Below are positions 1 to 6,188 of a stretch of 11,968 nt of DNA, piece after piece. The DNA comes from an uncultured Clostridia bacterium. Lineage in GTDB: Bacteria; Bacillota; Clostridia; Oscillospirales; CAG-272. The stretch's first letter is position 1, and each line of letters opens with the position of its first letter. The position numbers and the translations under genes were made by a program. The stretch spans positions 1 through 11,968 of the forward strand of contig CALGCW010000159.1 of NCBI GenBank assembly GCA_937884385.1, written 5' to 3'. Under the pieces are notes generated by a model, which was not told where the DNA came from, ran no database searches, and saw nothing but the letters and a program-made list of their open reading frames with translations.

Positions 1-2
1 TT

Positions 3-725
3 TCCGGCGGTCAGCGTCAGAGAGTTGCGCTCGGTAGAACCATCGTTCGTAATCCTAAGGTGTTCCTTCTCGACGAGCCCCTTTCAAACCTTGATGCTAA
101 GCTCAGAGCAACGATGAGAAGTGAGATTATCAAGCTTCACGATCAGCTTGGTGCAACGTTTATCTACGTAACACACGACCAGGTAGAAGCTATGACAATG
201 GGTACAAGAATCGTAGTTATGAAGGACGGCTTCGTTCAGCAGATCGGCGCTCCCCAGGAGCTTTACGATCATCCTATCAATACATTCGTTGCAGGATTTA
301 TCGGCACACCTCAGATGAACTTCTTTGACGGTCATATCACACCAGATGGCAAGGTTACATTCGCAAACGGACAGAGCATAACTCTTTCAAAGGAAGCACT
401 TTCACAGTTTGATGAAAAGAAGATCGGTACAGGACTTGATATTATTATGGGTATTCGTCCCGGTGACCTTAAGATACTTGATGCCGAGACTGATACAAGC
501 GTAAAGGCAAGAGTAGAGGTAGTTGAAGCACTTGGCAACGAGAGCATCATTTATGCTAATCTCGACCTTAACGCAGAGGATTCACTCGAAAAGAGCGCAA
601 CGAGCATCGTTGCTTCTGCAAAGCTCAAGCAGAACCCCACAAGAAAGAGTGAAATCATTCTTGGCATTGACGAAGAGGCAATACATATCTTTAACAAAGC
701 TGACCAGAGAAGTATAAGAAAGTAA
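3..725 (+). CDS. Sugar ABC transporter ATP-binding protein, MsmX/UgpC type (5'-truncated by window edge)
   Basis: This is the ATPase subunit of a carbohydrate ABC importer. It would sit on the cytoplasmic face and hydrolyse ATP for a permease pair not present here. The reading frame is open from the left edge and 240 residues are visible. They begin with the ABC signature SGGQRQR, followed by Walker B (VFLLDE, visible residues 20-25), the D-loop SNLD and the switch histidine in THDQ. A TOBE-type regulatory region begins around FVAGFIGTPQMNFF, a signature of the MalK/MsmX/UgpC group. Full-length members have about 370 residues, so about 130, including Walker A, lie upstream of the window. A GTG at position 60 could be mistaken for a start, but it falls inside the conserved core. 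In Firmicutes one such ATPase often serves several sugar permeases. The family is secure; the substrate is unknown. A terminator follows at once, so this is the last gene of its unit. Confidence 0.95.
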   Translation, partial: SGGQRQRVALGRTIVRNPKVFLLDEPLSNLDAKLRATMRSEIIKLHDQLGATFIYVTHDQVEAMTMGTRIVVMKDGFVQQIGAPQELYDHPINTFVAGFIGTPQMNFFDGHITPDGKVTFANGQSITLSKEALSQFDEKKIGTGLDIIMGIRPGDLKILDAETDTSVKARVEVVEALGNESIIYANLDLNAEDSLEKSATSIVASAKLKQNPTRKSEIILGIDEEAIHIFNKADQRSIRK

Positions 726-733
726 ATATATCA

Positions 734-770
734 GGGCTATCCGCAAATCATCGGATAGTCCTATTTATAA
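734..770 (+). terminator. Intrinsic terminator after the ABC ATPase gene
   Basis: A 10-bp stem (734-743 with 752-761, containing one G-U pair) closes an 8-nt loop. It lies 9 bp after the stop codon and is followed by an A/T-rich tail. The tail is not a pure T run, so it may be moderate in strength. Confidence 0.7.
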
Positions 771-922
771 TTTGATATATATTTTGCAAATGAGATGGAT
801 TTGTTTAATCTCTTCCTCATTTCTTATTCTGCATTTATGCAATCTGAACAGGTCAAAAAAGTGCTATTGTCAACAATTTTGCAATTTTCGCCCATTGAAA
901 AATAACTGCAAAAGGGTTAGAA

Positions 923-928
923 TATAAT
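923..928 (+). promoter_or_regulatory. Candidate -10 box for the broken lipoprotein gene
   Basis: TATAAT lies 22 bp before the likely ATG at 951. No good -35 sits at 17 bp; the nearest TTGAAA (895-900) is 22 bp away. The rest of the 726-950 gap holds only the terminator and A/T-rich DNA. If this is a promoter it is weak or needs an activator. Confidence 0.35.
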
Positions 929-950
929 AAAAAAGAAAGTGGGGGGAAAT

Positions 951-1386
951 ATGAAAAGAGTTTATTGTATATTGGTTTTAGTGCTTATCCTGTTGCTTAA
1001 TTCCTGTTTGCCGGAAAATATTACGGGTACAACTGCAAGTGAAACCACTATTCCCACGAAGAGTGAAGAGTCAACAGGTCCAATTGATCCCGACGGTCCC
1101 GATGATCCCGAGCTTTTGCAAAGCAGGGTTTCTTATACGATCCCACCTGCGGTTTCGCTTTATAATAAATGTGCGCTCTATCTTGAGGACTCACAATTAC
1201 CGCTGTATAGCGTATACGTGAACAATTCTCAGTATTGGAAAGAAAACGTGACCGACAGAGATACCGTCGGCGTGGGATATTTTTTCCTTGAGGGGAAGGT
1301 AAACGTTTCTTTGAGATGCTTCTCAAAACAAAGCTGCAGACTACAATCTTACTATCCTTAGCGAAATTCTTGAATATCTTAAATAA
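951..1386 (+). pseudogene. Probable frameshifted and shortened secreted lipoprotein gene
   Basis: The intact frame (951-1361, 136 residues) starts at an ATG 4 nt after a GGGGGG Shine-Dalgarno; a GTG at 939 is in frame but lies at that site. Residues 1-18 form a signal peptide ending in the lipobox LNSC, with Cys19 as the likely lipidation site. A Thr/Ser-rich and then Pro/Asp-rich linker follows, as in cell-surface proteins. The stretch LPLYSVYVNN...YFFLEGKVNVSL resembles, from memory, the N-terminal beta domain of GH28/GH49-like beta-helix glycosidases, which are several hundred residues long. After about 1313 the frame turns Cys/Arg-rich (RCFSKQSCRLQSYYP) and stops. The +1 frame from 1315 continues with a normal-looking end, DASQNKAADYNLTILSEILE, then YLK and a stop at 1384-1386, just before a terminator. 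One lost base, or a larger deletion joining two pieces, explains this. A sequencing error is possible. The lipoprotein call is good; the domain assignment is weak. Confidence 0.6.
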
Positions 1387-1391
1387 AAGCT

Positions 1392-1422
1392 GCCAATCGG
1401 GATTTTTACCCGATTGGCTTTC
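1392..1422 (+). terminator. Strong hairpin terminator after the lipoprotein remnant
   Basis: A perfect 10-bp stem GCCAATCGGG/CCCGATTGGC (1392-1401 with 1409-1418) has a 7-nt loop. It has an A-rich approach and a short T-rich exit. It starts 5 bp after the +1-frame stop at 1386, which suggests the original gene ended there rather than at 1361. Confidence 0.85.
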
Positions 1423-1431
1423 ATTAATCCA

Positions 1432-1460
1432 TTGACAAACTCAAAATACTGTGATAATAT
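1432..1460 (+). promoter_or_regulatory. Sigma-A promoter for the metallophosphoesterase-methyltransferase unit
   Basis: TTGACA (1432-1437), a 17-bp spacer ending in TGTGA, then TAATAT (1455-1460). The -10 box is imperfect, but the TGTG just upstream is the -16 element typical of Gram-positive promoters and recurs in this window. Confidence 0.75.
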
Positions 1461-1517
1461 ATATAAAATTTATTAATTCCAACAATTTAATATGTGCGAT
1501 GGGAGGGGAAATGAAAA

Positions 1518-2369
1518 ATGCTTGAATATATCAAAAACAATAGAATAAAAAGCGCTTTTGTTGCGTTCCTTGTAATTCTCCTTCTGTTCTGGCTTGTTTG
1601 GTCGAACGTTTCGATCGAGAATAGCCATTACGTAATACAAAACGATGATTTGCCCGTGTCCTTTGACGGATTTAAGATAGCTCACGTTTCAGATCTGCAC
1701 AATGCAGAATTTGGAAAAAACAACGCAAGATTGCTCGAGATGCTTCGAGACGCGAACCCCGATGTGATCGCGATAACAGGAGACCTTGTTGATAACTTTC
1801 ATACGGATACGGAAATAGCCATAAGCTTTCTTGAAGAAGCGATGAAAATAGCGCAATGCTATTATGTGACGGGGAACCACGAGGCTTGGATAGGAAGGGT
1901 GGAATATATGGCGCTTGAAGCGGAAATGCTTCAACTTGGGGTAATAGTATTGCACAATGAGTCATTAACGGTCGAGCGAGGTGGGGAAACGATCACTATA
2001 TCAGGCGTAGATGACCCCGATTTTAACAGCCGTTTTTTGCAGAATCTCAATAATATAGCTAACACGGATCGATTTACAGTTTTACTCTCTCATAGACCCG
2101 AGAGCTTTGAAGATTATGCAGACAATGGATTTGACGTGGTGCTGGCGGGACACGCGCACGGCGGTCAGTTCAGATTGCCCCTGATAGGCGGTCTTATTGC
2201 CCCCGGTCAAGGATGGTTCCCCAAATATGATTCAGGAACATATGAAATGGATGGTACGACTATGATAGTTAGCCGCGGTATGGGAAACAGCATTGTTCCG
2301 ATCAGATTTAACAATAGGCCGCAGTTGATAATTGTTGAATTGCAAAAAGCAGGTGATAATAATGAATGA
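1518..2369 (+). CDS. Membrane-anchored calcineurin-like metallophosphoesterase (YaeI/YkuE-like)
   Basis: This is a dinuclear-metal phosphoesterase of 283 residues with one N-terminal membrane segment (about residues 12-29, LVILLLFWLVW). The catalytic domain after it probably faces outward. The metal-ligand motifs come in the expected order: DLH (Asp59, His61), GDLVD (Asp89), GNHE (Asn120, His121), SHRP (His192) and GHAHGGQ (His212, His214). That order and the GHAHGGQ motif fit the YaeI/YkuE group, some of which act on lipid phosphates; the substrate here is not known. The ATG lies 9 nt after GGGAGGGG. An earlier ATG at 1511 is too close to that site and opens only four codons. The 3' end overlaps the next gene by 8 nt, so the two are probably translated together. 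Confidence 0.92.
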   Translation: MLEYIKNNRIKSAFVAFLVILLLFWLVWSNVSIENSHYVIQNDDLPVSFDGFKIAHVSDLHNAEFGKNNARLLEMLRDANPDVIAITGDLVDNFHTDTEIAISFLEEAMKIAQCYYVTGNHEAWIGRVEYMALEAEMLQLGVIVLHNESLTVERGGETITISGVDDPDFNSRFLQNLNNIANTDRFTVLLSHRPESFEDYADNGFDVVLAGHAHGGQFRLPLIGGLIAPGQGWFPKYDSGTYEMDGTTMIVSRGMGNSIVPIRFNNRPQLIIVELQKAGDNNE

Positions 2370-3150
2370 TAATCAATACTTGATAGAATTTTACAACAAA
2401 TGTGATGAGGATGCGCGACTTCTGACTCGCTACGGAGCAATTGAGTTCATAACGACGATGAAATACGTGGAAAAATATCTCAAAGAGGGAATGAAGATAA
2501 TCGAAATAGGCGCAGCAACGGGCAGATACAGCCATACTCTTGCAAAAATGGGCTATGAGGTGGACGCGGTAGAGCTTTTGGAGCATAATATTGAGATATT
2601 CAAGCAAAACACCCAAAAGGGAGAAAAGGTCACGGTCACTCAAGCAAATGCTATAGATCTTTCTGCCTTTGAAAGTGAAAAATATGATATAACTCTGCTT
2701 CTCGGTCCGATGTATCATCTGTACACCGAGGAAGACAAGTTGAAGGCTCTCTTGGAAGCTATCCGTGTGACTAAAAAGGGCGGAATAGTGTTCGTCGCAT
2801 ACTGTATGGGCGACGCGAGCGTGCTTCAATACGGCTTCGGAAGGGGAATGATACATGATATTATTGAAAAATGTATGGTAGATGTTGAGACCTTTGATAC
2901 CTTTTCAAATCCGTGGGATATTTTTGAGCTTCACCGCAAGGAGGATATAGATGCCCTTCGCGCTCATTTTGACGTCGAACAGCTTCATTTTGTGGCAACC
3001 GACGGTTATTCCAATCACATACGTGAGAAGCTTGATGAAATGGACGAGGGAGTATACAAGATTTTTATCAAGTACCATCTTGCAACATGTGAACGCTTGG
3101 ATTTGATTGGATACTCAAATCATACGCTGGATATTTTTATAAAGAATTAA
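2362..3150 (+). CDS. Class I SAM-dependent methyltransferase, substrate unknown
   Basis: This soluble protein of 262 residues has a Rossmann-type SAM-binding core. Motif I is IIEIGAATGRYS (about residues 46-57). An acidic residue at the end of the second strand (VELL, Glu71) would bind the ribose of SAM. The stretch ANAIDL (about residue 100) and the strand ITLLLGPMYHL (about 110-119), a typical post-motif in small-molecule methyltransferases, follow. The C-terminal third (after about 150) has no motif I recognise and probably forms the substrate lid. The start is ATG 2362, 6 nt after AGGTG; an in-frame TTG at 2332 lies deep inside the upstream gene and lacks a better site. It overlaps the metallophosphoesterase gene by 8 nt and ends at a strong terminator. 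The shared operon may mean a shared pathway, but nothing shows which one. Confidence 0.88.
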   Translation: MNDNQYLIEFYNKCDEDARLLTRYGAIEFITTMKYVEKYLKEGMKIIEIGAATGRYSHTLAKMGYEVDAVELLEHNIEIFKQNTQKGEKVTVTQANAIDLSAFESEKYDITLLLGPMYHLYTEEDKLKALLEAIRVTKKGGIVFVAYCMGDASVLQYGFGRGMIHDIIEKCMVDVETFDTFSNPWDIFELHRKEDIDALRAHFDVEQLHFVATDGYSNHIREKLDEMDEGVYKIFIKYHLATCERLDLIGYSNHTLDIFIKN

Positions 3151-3185
3151 AAGAAAAGCACCGTTTTGCGGTGCTTTTCTTTTTG
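3149..3185. terminator. Bidirectional terminator between convergent genes
   Basis: A perfect stem of about 15 bp (3149-3163 with 3169-3183) has the GC-rich core AGCACCG/CGGTGCT, a 5-nt loop, A-rich on one side and T-rich on the other. It can end transcription from the methyltransferase (plus) and the lipoprotein hydrolase (minus). It overlaps the methyltransferase stop codon. Confidence 0.93.
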
Positions 3186-3190
3186 ATGCT

Positions 3191-4132
3191 TTATTCAAAA
3201 TACATTTCGCAGTATTCAAGGGATCGCTTTACAAAGTATTCCTGCTTATCGGGATCGTGCATAAGTGGATGATTGGAATTTTCATAGTGAACAAATTCAT
3301 AGGTGACACCGTATTTTTCAAACTGCTCAAAAAGAATAAATTTTATTGAAGGAGGCACTAATGCATCTTCCTTGCTGTATGCGCAAAGCGTTGGCACGGT
3401 GTTTTCGTCAACAAGGCATAGTGGAGATATTTCATCTATAAATTTGCGATAACTTCCATCTGCAACCATTTCTTCTGTGATTTTCTTGCCCGACCATCCC
3501 AAAACTGCATTGACGACCTCACCGTAGGTGTCTGCGGTTACCTCGCCACCCCAATGCTCAATGTGGAAGCTGGCAGGACCTGTTTGCTGGAACACAAATC
3601 TTACGGGAATCGGGGAATCCTCGTCGTGAGAATATGCATAGAGCATAGCAAGGTGTCCTCCCGCACTTTGCCCCGAGGTTGCCATTTGCTTTATATCGTA
3701 TCCACGCGTAAGGCAATCTGCTTTTATCGCTTCAACGCAAGCAAAAATTTGCTCATTCATAAGGTTGATATTGCTGTCTCGACCTTCGCCCATAAGCGAA
3801 TAATTTACGGTAGCGGTAATGTATCCCCGGGAAGCAAAAAACTTGCACCAAGCATCCTCGTCCGCCTTATCTCCACCGCTAAAGCTTCCGCCGTGGATGA
3901 AGAGGATGAGAGAACACTCCTTGCTTTCATTTAAGCTTTTGGGGATATATATGTCATATGATGTGTCATCCCATTCTCCGAAAGCGATATCGGTATAAAT
4001 CGTACCAACCGACTCGTTCCAATCGACCTCAAGCGGTGCGTAATAATTTCTTATAAGCGAAAAGATGCAGCCCGTAGTGCAAAGAGATACACAAGCTAAC
4101 AAAAGTGCCAGTATTGAAAATAATCTTCTCAT
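3191..4132 (-). CDS. Lipoprotein alpha/beta hydrolase (carboxylesterase, BD-FAE/HSL-like)
   Basis: This is a predicted surface-anchored esterase of 313 residues. Residues 1-21 form a signal peptide with a probable lipidation site at Cys22 (TTGC). The lipobox is not ideal because -3 is Thr. The mature domain has the oxyanion motif HGGSFSGG (80-87), the nucleophile elbow GQSAG with Ser156, a probable acid at Asp256 (KEDALVPP) and the histidine at His288 (SNHPL). This is the complete triad of the esterase family that includes bacterial feruloyl/acetyl-xylan esterases. The likely substrate is an ester on a plant or dietary glycan, but that is inferred. The start at 4132 is set by GAGGAGG 5 nt upstream; an in-frame ATG at 4186 would lie in the operator and would bury the signal peptide. 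A divergent TetR gene and a shared operator suggest ligand-controlled expression. Confidence 0.9.
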   Translation of the reverse strand: MRRLFSILALLLACVSLCTTGCIFSLIRNYYAPLEVDWNESVGTIYTDIAFGEWDDTSYDIYIPKSLNESKECSLILFIHGGSFSGGDKADEDAWCKFFASRGYITATVNYSLMGEGRDSNINLMNEQIFACVEAIKADCLTRGYDIKQMATSGQSAGGHLAMLYAYSHDEDSPIPVRFVFQQTGPASFHIEHWGGEVTADTYGEVVNAVLGWSGKKITEEMVADGSYRKFIDEISPLCLVDENTVPTLCAYSKEDALVPPSIKFILFEQFEKYGVTYEFVHYENSNHPLMHDPDKQEYFVKRSLEYCEMYFE

Positions 4133-4144
4133 AGGATCCTCCTC

Positions 4145-4173
4145 TTGACAAATTATAATTATTCTGTTATGAT
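4145..4173 (+). promoter_or_regulatory. Promoter of the TetR-family gene
   Basis: TTGACA (4145-4150), a 17-bp spacer, then TATGAT (4168-4173). It is face to face with the minus-strand promoter. The last 4 bp of its -10 fall in the same inverted repeat, which implies autoregulation. Confidence 0.8.
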
Positions 4174-4185
4174 ACAAATGTATCA
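4170..4185. promoter_or_regulatory. Probable TetR operator
   Basis: A perfect 7-bp inverted repeat with a 2-bp centre, TGATACA-AA-TGTATCA. It overlaps the -10 boxes of both divergent promoters. A further half-site, TGTATCA, lies at 4241-4247 on the TetR start codon. The position and symmetry suit a TetR dimer; binding is inferred. Confidence 0.8.
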
Positions 4186-4205
4186 CATTGTTGTTCTGCT
4201 GTCAA
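4177..4205 (-). promoter_or_regulatory. Promoter of the lipoprotein hydrolase gene
   Basis: Reading on the minus strand: TTGACA (4205-4200), a 17-bp spacer ending in TGTGA, then TACATT (4182-4177). The -10 lies inside the 4170-4185 inverted repeat, so a bound repressor would block it. Confidence 0.75.
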
Positions 4206-4246
4206 TAGGTTTTTAACGTTGAGAAACAAAGGAGTTAATTTGTATC

Positions 4247-4738
4247 ATGAACAAGAAACAAGAGACCAATGCTTTTGTAAAGGAATGTATAACGGAAGCA
4301 CTTTTAAAGCTTATGAATGAAAAAGCAATATCCGATATAACGATTACGGAGCTTGTCGAGTGTGCGGGAGTTGCGAGAGCTTCGTTCTATCGCAATTTTG
4401 CATCTAAAGAAAACATAATTGAGCAGTATTTGCTCTTGCTTATCAGAGAGTGGGGCACAGAGTTTGAGGCCAAAGGCGATCCAAGCTTATTTGCGCAAAC
4501 TCTTCTTGAGCATTTTTATAGATATAAAGAGTTTTACTTATTACTGTATAAGCACAGTCTTTCTTCAATGATATACGAAAACATTCGGGGTGCGTGCCAA
4601 CTTGATATGGCGGGCAACAACCTTGAGCGTTATGCTAAAGCAATGTTTGCGGGTGCTGTATTCGGTTGGTTTGACGAGTGGGCAAGGCAAGGAATGCCCG
4701 AAACGCCTGAGGAGATCGTTTTGTTGGCTAATAAATGA
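4247..4738 (+). CDS. TetR/AcrR-family transcriptional regulator
   Basis: This is a DNA-binding repressor of 163 residues, somewhat shorter than the usual 190. The N-terminal helix-turn-helix (about residues 10-58) is typical: an initial helix, ITITELVECAGVARASFYRN as turn and recognition helix, then FASKENII. The C-terminal all-helical part (about 60-163) would bind the ligand and form the dimer; FAGAVFGWFDEWARQG near the end is common in this family. AAAGGAG lies 12 nt before the ATG, a slightly long spacing. The gene is divergent from the lipoprotein hydrolase and shares its operator, so the hydrolase is the most likely target besides the gene itself. The inducer is unknown. No clear terminator follows in 4739-4800. 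Confidence 0.93.
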   Translation: MNKKQETNAFVKECITEALLKLMNEKAISDITITELVECAGVARASFYRNFASKENIIEQYLLLLIREWGTEFEAKGDPSLFAQTLLEHFYRYKEFYLLLYKHSLSSMIYENIRGACQLDMAGNNLERYAKAMFAGAVFGWFDEWARQGMPETPEEIVLLANK

Positions 4739-4801
4739 CTATAATAGGCTGGTATTTTAAAAAATAAGAAAACGACTTGGATATTTATTCGTCGATGCTT
4801 A

Positions 4802-4830
4802 TTGACAACATAGGTTCATTGTAGTAAAAT
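4802..4830 (+). promoter_or_regulatory. Sigma-A promoter of the YbjN-like gene
   Basis: TTGACA (4802-4807), a 17-bp spacer, then TAAAAT (4825-4830), 60 bp before the ATG at 4891. Both boxes match consensus at all or five of six positions. Confidence 0.85.
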
Positions 4831-4890
4831 AAACACAAGAGTTTATTGGATATTCGATTCGATAAATCTTATATATGGAGGAAAAATGAT

Positions 4891-5370
4891 ATGGCAGAAG
4901 AAATGAATATGAGAAAAGCATACGAGGTGTTTAGCGTCCTTATTAATATGTTGGATACACGTGGCTGGAAATATGAGATGCACGAGGAGGATCTCCTTAT
5001 TAAGAGTGGTATTAAGGGTGACGACCTTCCCATTGAATTCATCGTTGTAGTAAAGCCCAGAAACGAAGTAGTACAGTTCCTCTCGGCTTTGCCTTTCAAT
5101 ATGCCCGAGGATAAGCGTGTTGAAGGAGCAATTGCAGTTTGTGCTGCTAACTACGGTATTGTTGACGGCTCGTTTGACTATGACTTGACTGATGGCAAGA
5201 TACTGTTCAGATTGACCTCAAGCTATCGCGAGAGCAAACTTAGCGAGGACCTGTTTGAATATATGATTATGGTTGCTGCCTCAACGGTAGACAATTATAA
5301 CGATAAGTTTTTTATGCTTGCAAAGGATATGATGACTATCCAGCAGTTTATTGAGCAGGAAAACGCATAA
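4891..5370 (+). CDS. YbjN-domain protein
   Basis: This is a small cytoplasmic protein of 159 residues without signal peptide or membrane segment. It fits the YbjN family, whose fold is like that of type III secretion chaperones and whose function is poorly known. The alpha-beta pattern is seen from the N-terminal helix (8-21) through the strand IEFIVVVKP (48-56) to a long helix after FRLTSSYRESKLSEDLFEYM (106-125). The typical motif TVDNYNDKFFMLAKDMMTI follows (132-150). GGAGG lies 9 nt before ATG 4891. An in-frame TTG at 4846 and an out-of-frame ATG at 4886 are less likely starts. It stands alone between its own promoter and terminator, so its neighbours give no clue to its job. Confidence 0.8.
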   Translation: MAEEMNMRKAYEVFSVLINMLDTRGWKYEMHEEDLLIKSGIKGDDLPIEFIVVVKPRNEVVQFLSALPFNMPEDKRVEGAIAVCAANYGIVDGSFDYDLTDGKILFRLTSSYRESKLSEDLFEYMIMVAASTVDNYNDKFFMLAKDMMTIQQFIEQENA

Positions 5371-5396
5371 TTCAATATCCGGCAATTGGGATATTT

Positions 5397-5430
5397 GAAG
5401 ACCGAGGCATTTTTGCCTCGGTCTTCTTTG
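5397..5430 (+). terminator. Strong intrinsic terminator after the YbjN-like gene
   Basis: A perfect 12-bp stem GAAGACCGAGGC/GCCTCGGTCTTC (5397-5408 with 5415-5426) has a 6-nt loop and a TTT exit. A weaker 7-bp hairpin (5374-5380 with 5389-5395) precedes it. The next promoter starts 3 bp after it. Confidence 0.92.
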
Positions 5431-5432
5431 AC

Positions 5433-5461
5433 TTGACAGGAAAAAGCCCTTGTGATATAAT
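5433..5461 (+). promoter_or_regulatory. Consensus promoter of the phosphatase-esterase operon
   Basis: TTGACA (5433-5438), a 17-bp spacer ending in TGTGA, and TATAAT (5456-5461). All 12 hexamer bases are consensus and TG at 5453-5454 makes an extended -10. It is the strongest promoter in the window and lies 26 bp from the start codon. Confidence 0.92.
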
Positions 5462-5487
5462 CTACGTAAAGAAAGGAGGGGGGAGAT

Positions 5488-6186
5488 ATGCGCTATTTTA
5501 TATCCGACGTGCACGGAGAATATGAATTGTTCAAATGTTTACTTGAAAAGATCGGGTTTTCCGAGAATGACGAGATGTATATTTGCGGAGACATCATAGA
5601 AAAAGGAAGTGAGTCGGTAAAGCTTGCGCGCTATATCTCCACCTTTTCAAATATGCACTGTATAATTGGAAATCACGAGCTATCCTTCTTGAAATACTAT
5701 CGCACGGTGATGGAGAACTCTCCAAGGGATTTTGATGCGGTGCTTCGCGTGTTTCAAATGTTCTTTCCCGAGGGTGAGGATGCCCTCGATTGGGAGCTTG
5801 TGGACTGGCTTGATGCGCTTCCGAGCTATATTGAGGAAAAGGATTTTATCTGCGTACACGCGGGGCTTAAAATTGATAAAGAGGGCAATATTTTGCCGCT
5901 TTCCTCGCTTTCGGACGAGGAGCTCACCTGTGATCGGCGCTTCAAGGATGAAGATATGGTTCATAGCAGTCCAAAATGCGTCTTTTTCGGTCATACACCC
6001 ACGTATTATGTGTGCGGCGAGAATAAGATATTGACGTACAAACGGGACGGGGGCAAGGAAGCAAAGGGCATTGAGGATCTTTACAAGATACACCTTGACA
6101 CGGGCGCATTCAAAACGGGAGTGCTCGGTTGCTTTTGCGCAGACACGTTGGAGTCGATCTACGTAATAAAGAGGAAGGGGAGATAA
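5488..6186 (+). CDS. PPP-type metallophosphatase (PrpE/ApaH-like)
   Basis: This 232-residue cytoplasmic protein has the phosphoprotein phosphatase / diadenosine tetraphosphatase fold. Metal-site motifs are SDVHG (Asp7, His9), GDIIEKG (Asp35), GNHE (Asn62, His63), VHAG (His124) and GHTP (His169), with LDTGA near the C-terminus (203-207). The second motif reads GD-x-x-E-K-G rather than the usual D-R-G: Glu38 and Lys39 replace the normal pair conservatively and the metal ligands are kept, so activity is likely. It may act on phosphoproteins or dinucleoside polyphosphates; the sequence does not settle which. AAAGGAGG is a strong ribosome site before the ATG. It is the first gene of an operon and the esterase gene begins 2 bp after its stop. 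Confidence 0.9.
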   Translation: MRYFISDVHGEYELFKCLLEKIGFSENDEMYICGDIIEKGSESVKLARYISTFSNMHCIIGNHELSFLKYYRTVMENSPRDFDAVLRVFQMFFPEGEDALDWELVDWLDALPSYIEEKDFICVHAGLKIDKEGNILPLSSLSDEELTCDRRFKDEDMVHSSPKCVFFGHTPTYYVCGENKILTYKRDGGKEAKGIEDLYKIHLDTGAFKTGVLGCFCADTLESIYVIKRKGR

Positions 6187-6188
6187 GG

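Noticed and set aside
1511..1525. A four-codon frame (MKNA) just before the metallophosphoesterase start, as a possible leader peptide
   Set aside because: Its ATG is only 2 nt from the ribosome site and it overlaps the true start; no attenuator-like structure follows.
2308..2856. A 182-codon open frame antisense to the methyltransferase
   Set aside because: The opposite strand carries a complete SAM-binding domain; this frame shows no family motif.
4133..4186. An N-terminal extension of the lipoprotein hydrolase to an in-frame ATG at 4186
   Set aside because: It would start inside the operator and promoter, lacks a ribosome site and would bury the signal peptide.
4739..4801. A terminator after the TetR gene
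   Set aside because: Only a 4-bp CGAC/GTCG pairing is visible, too weak to call.
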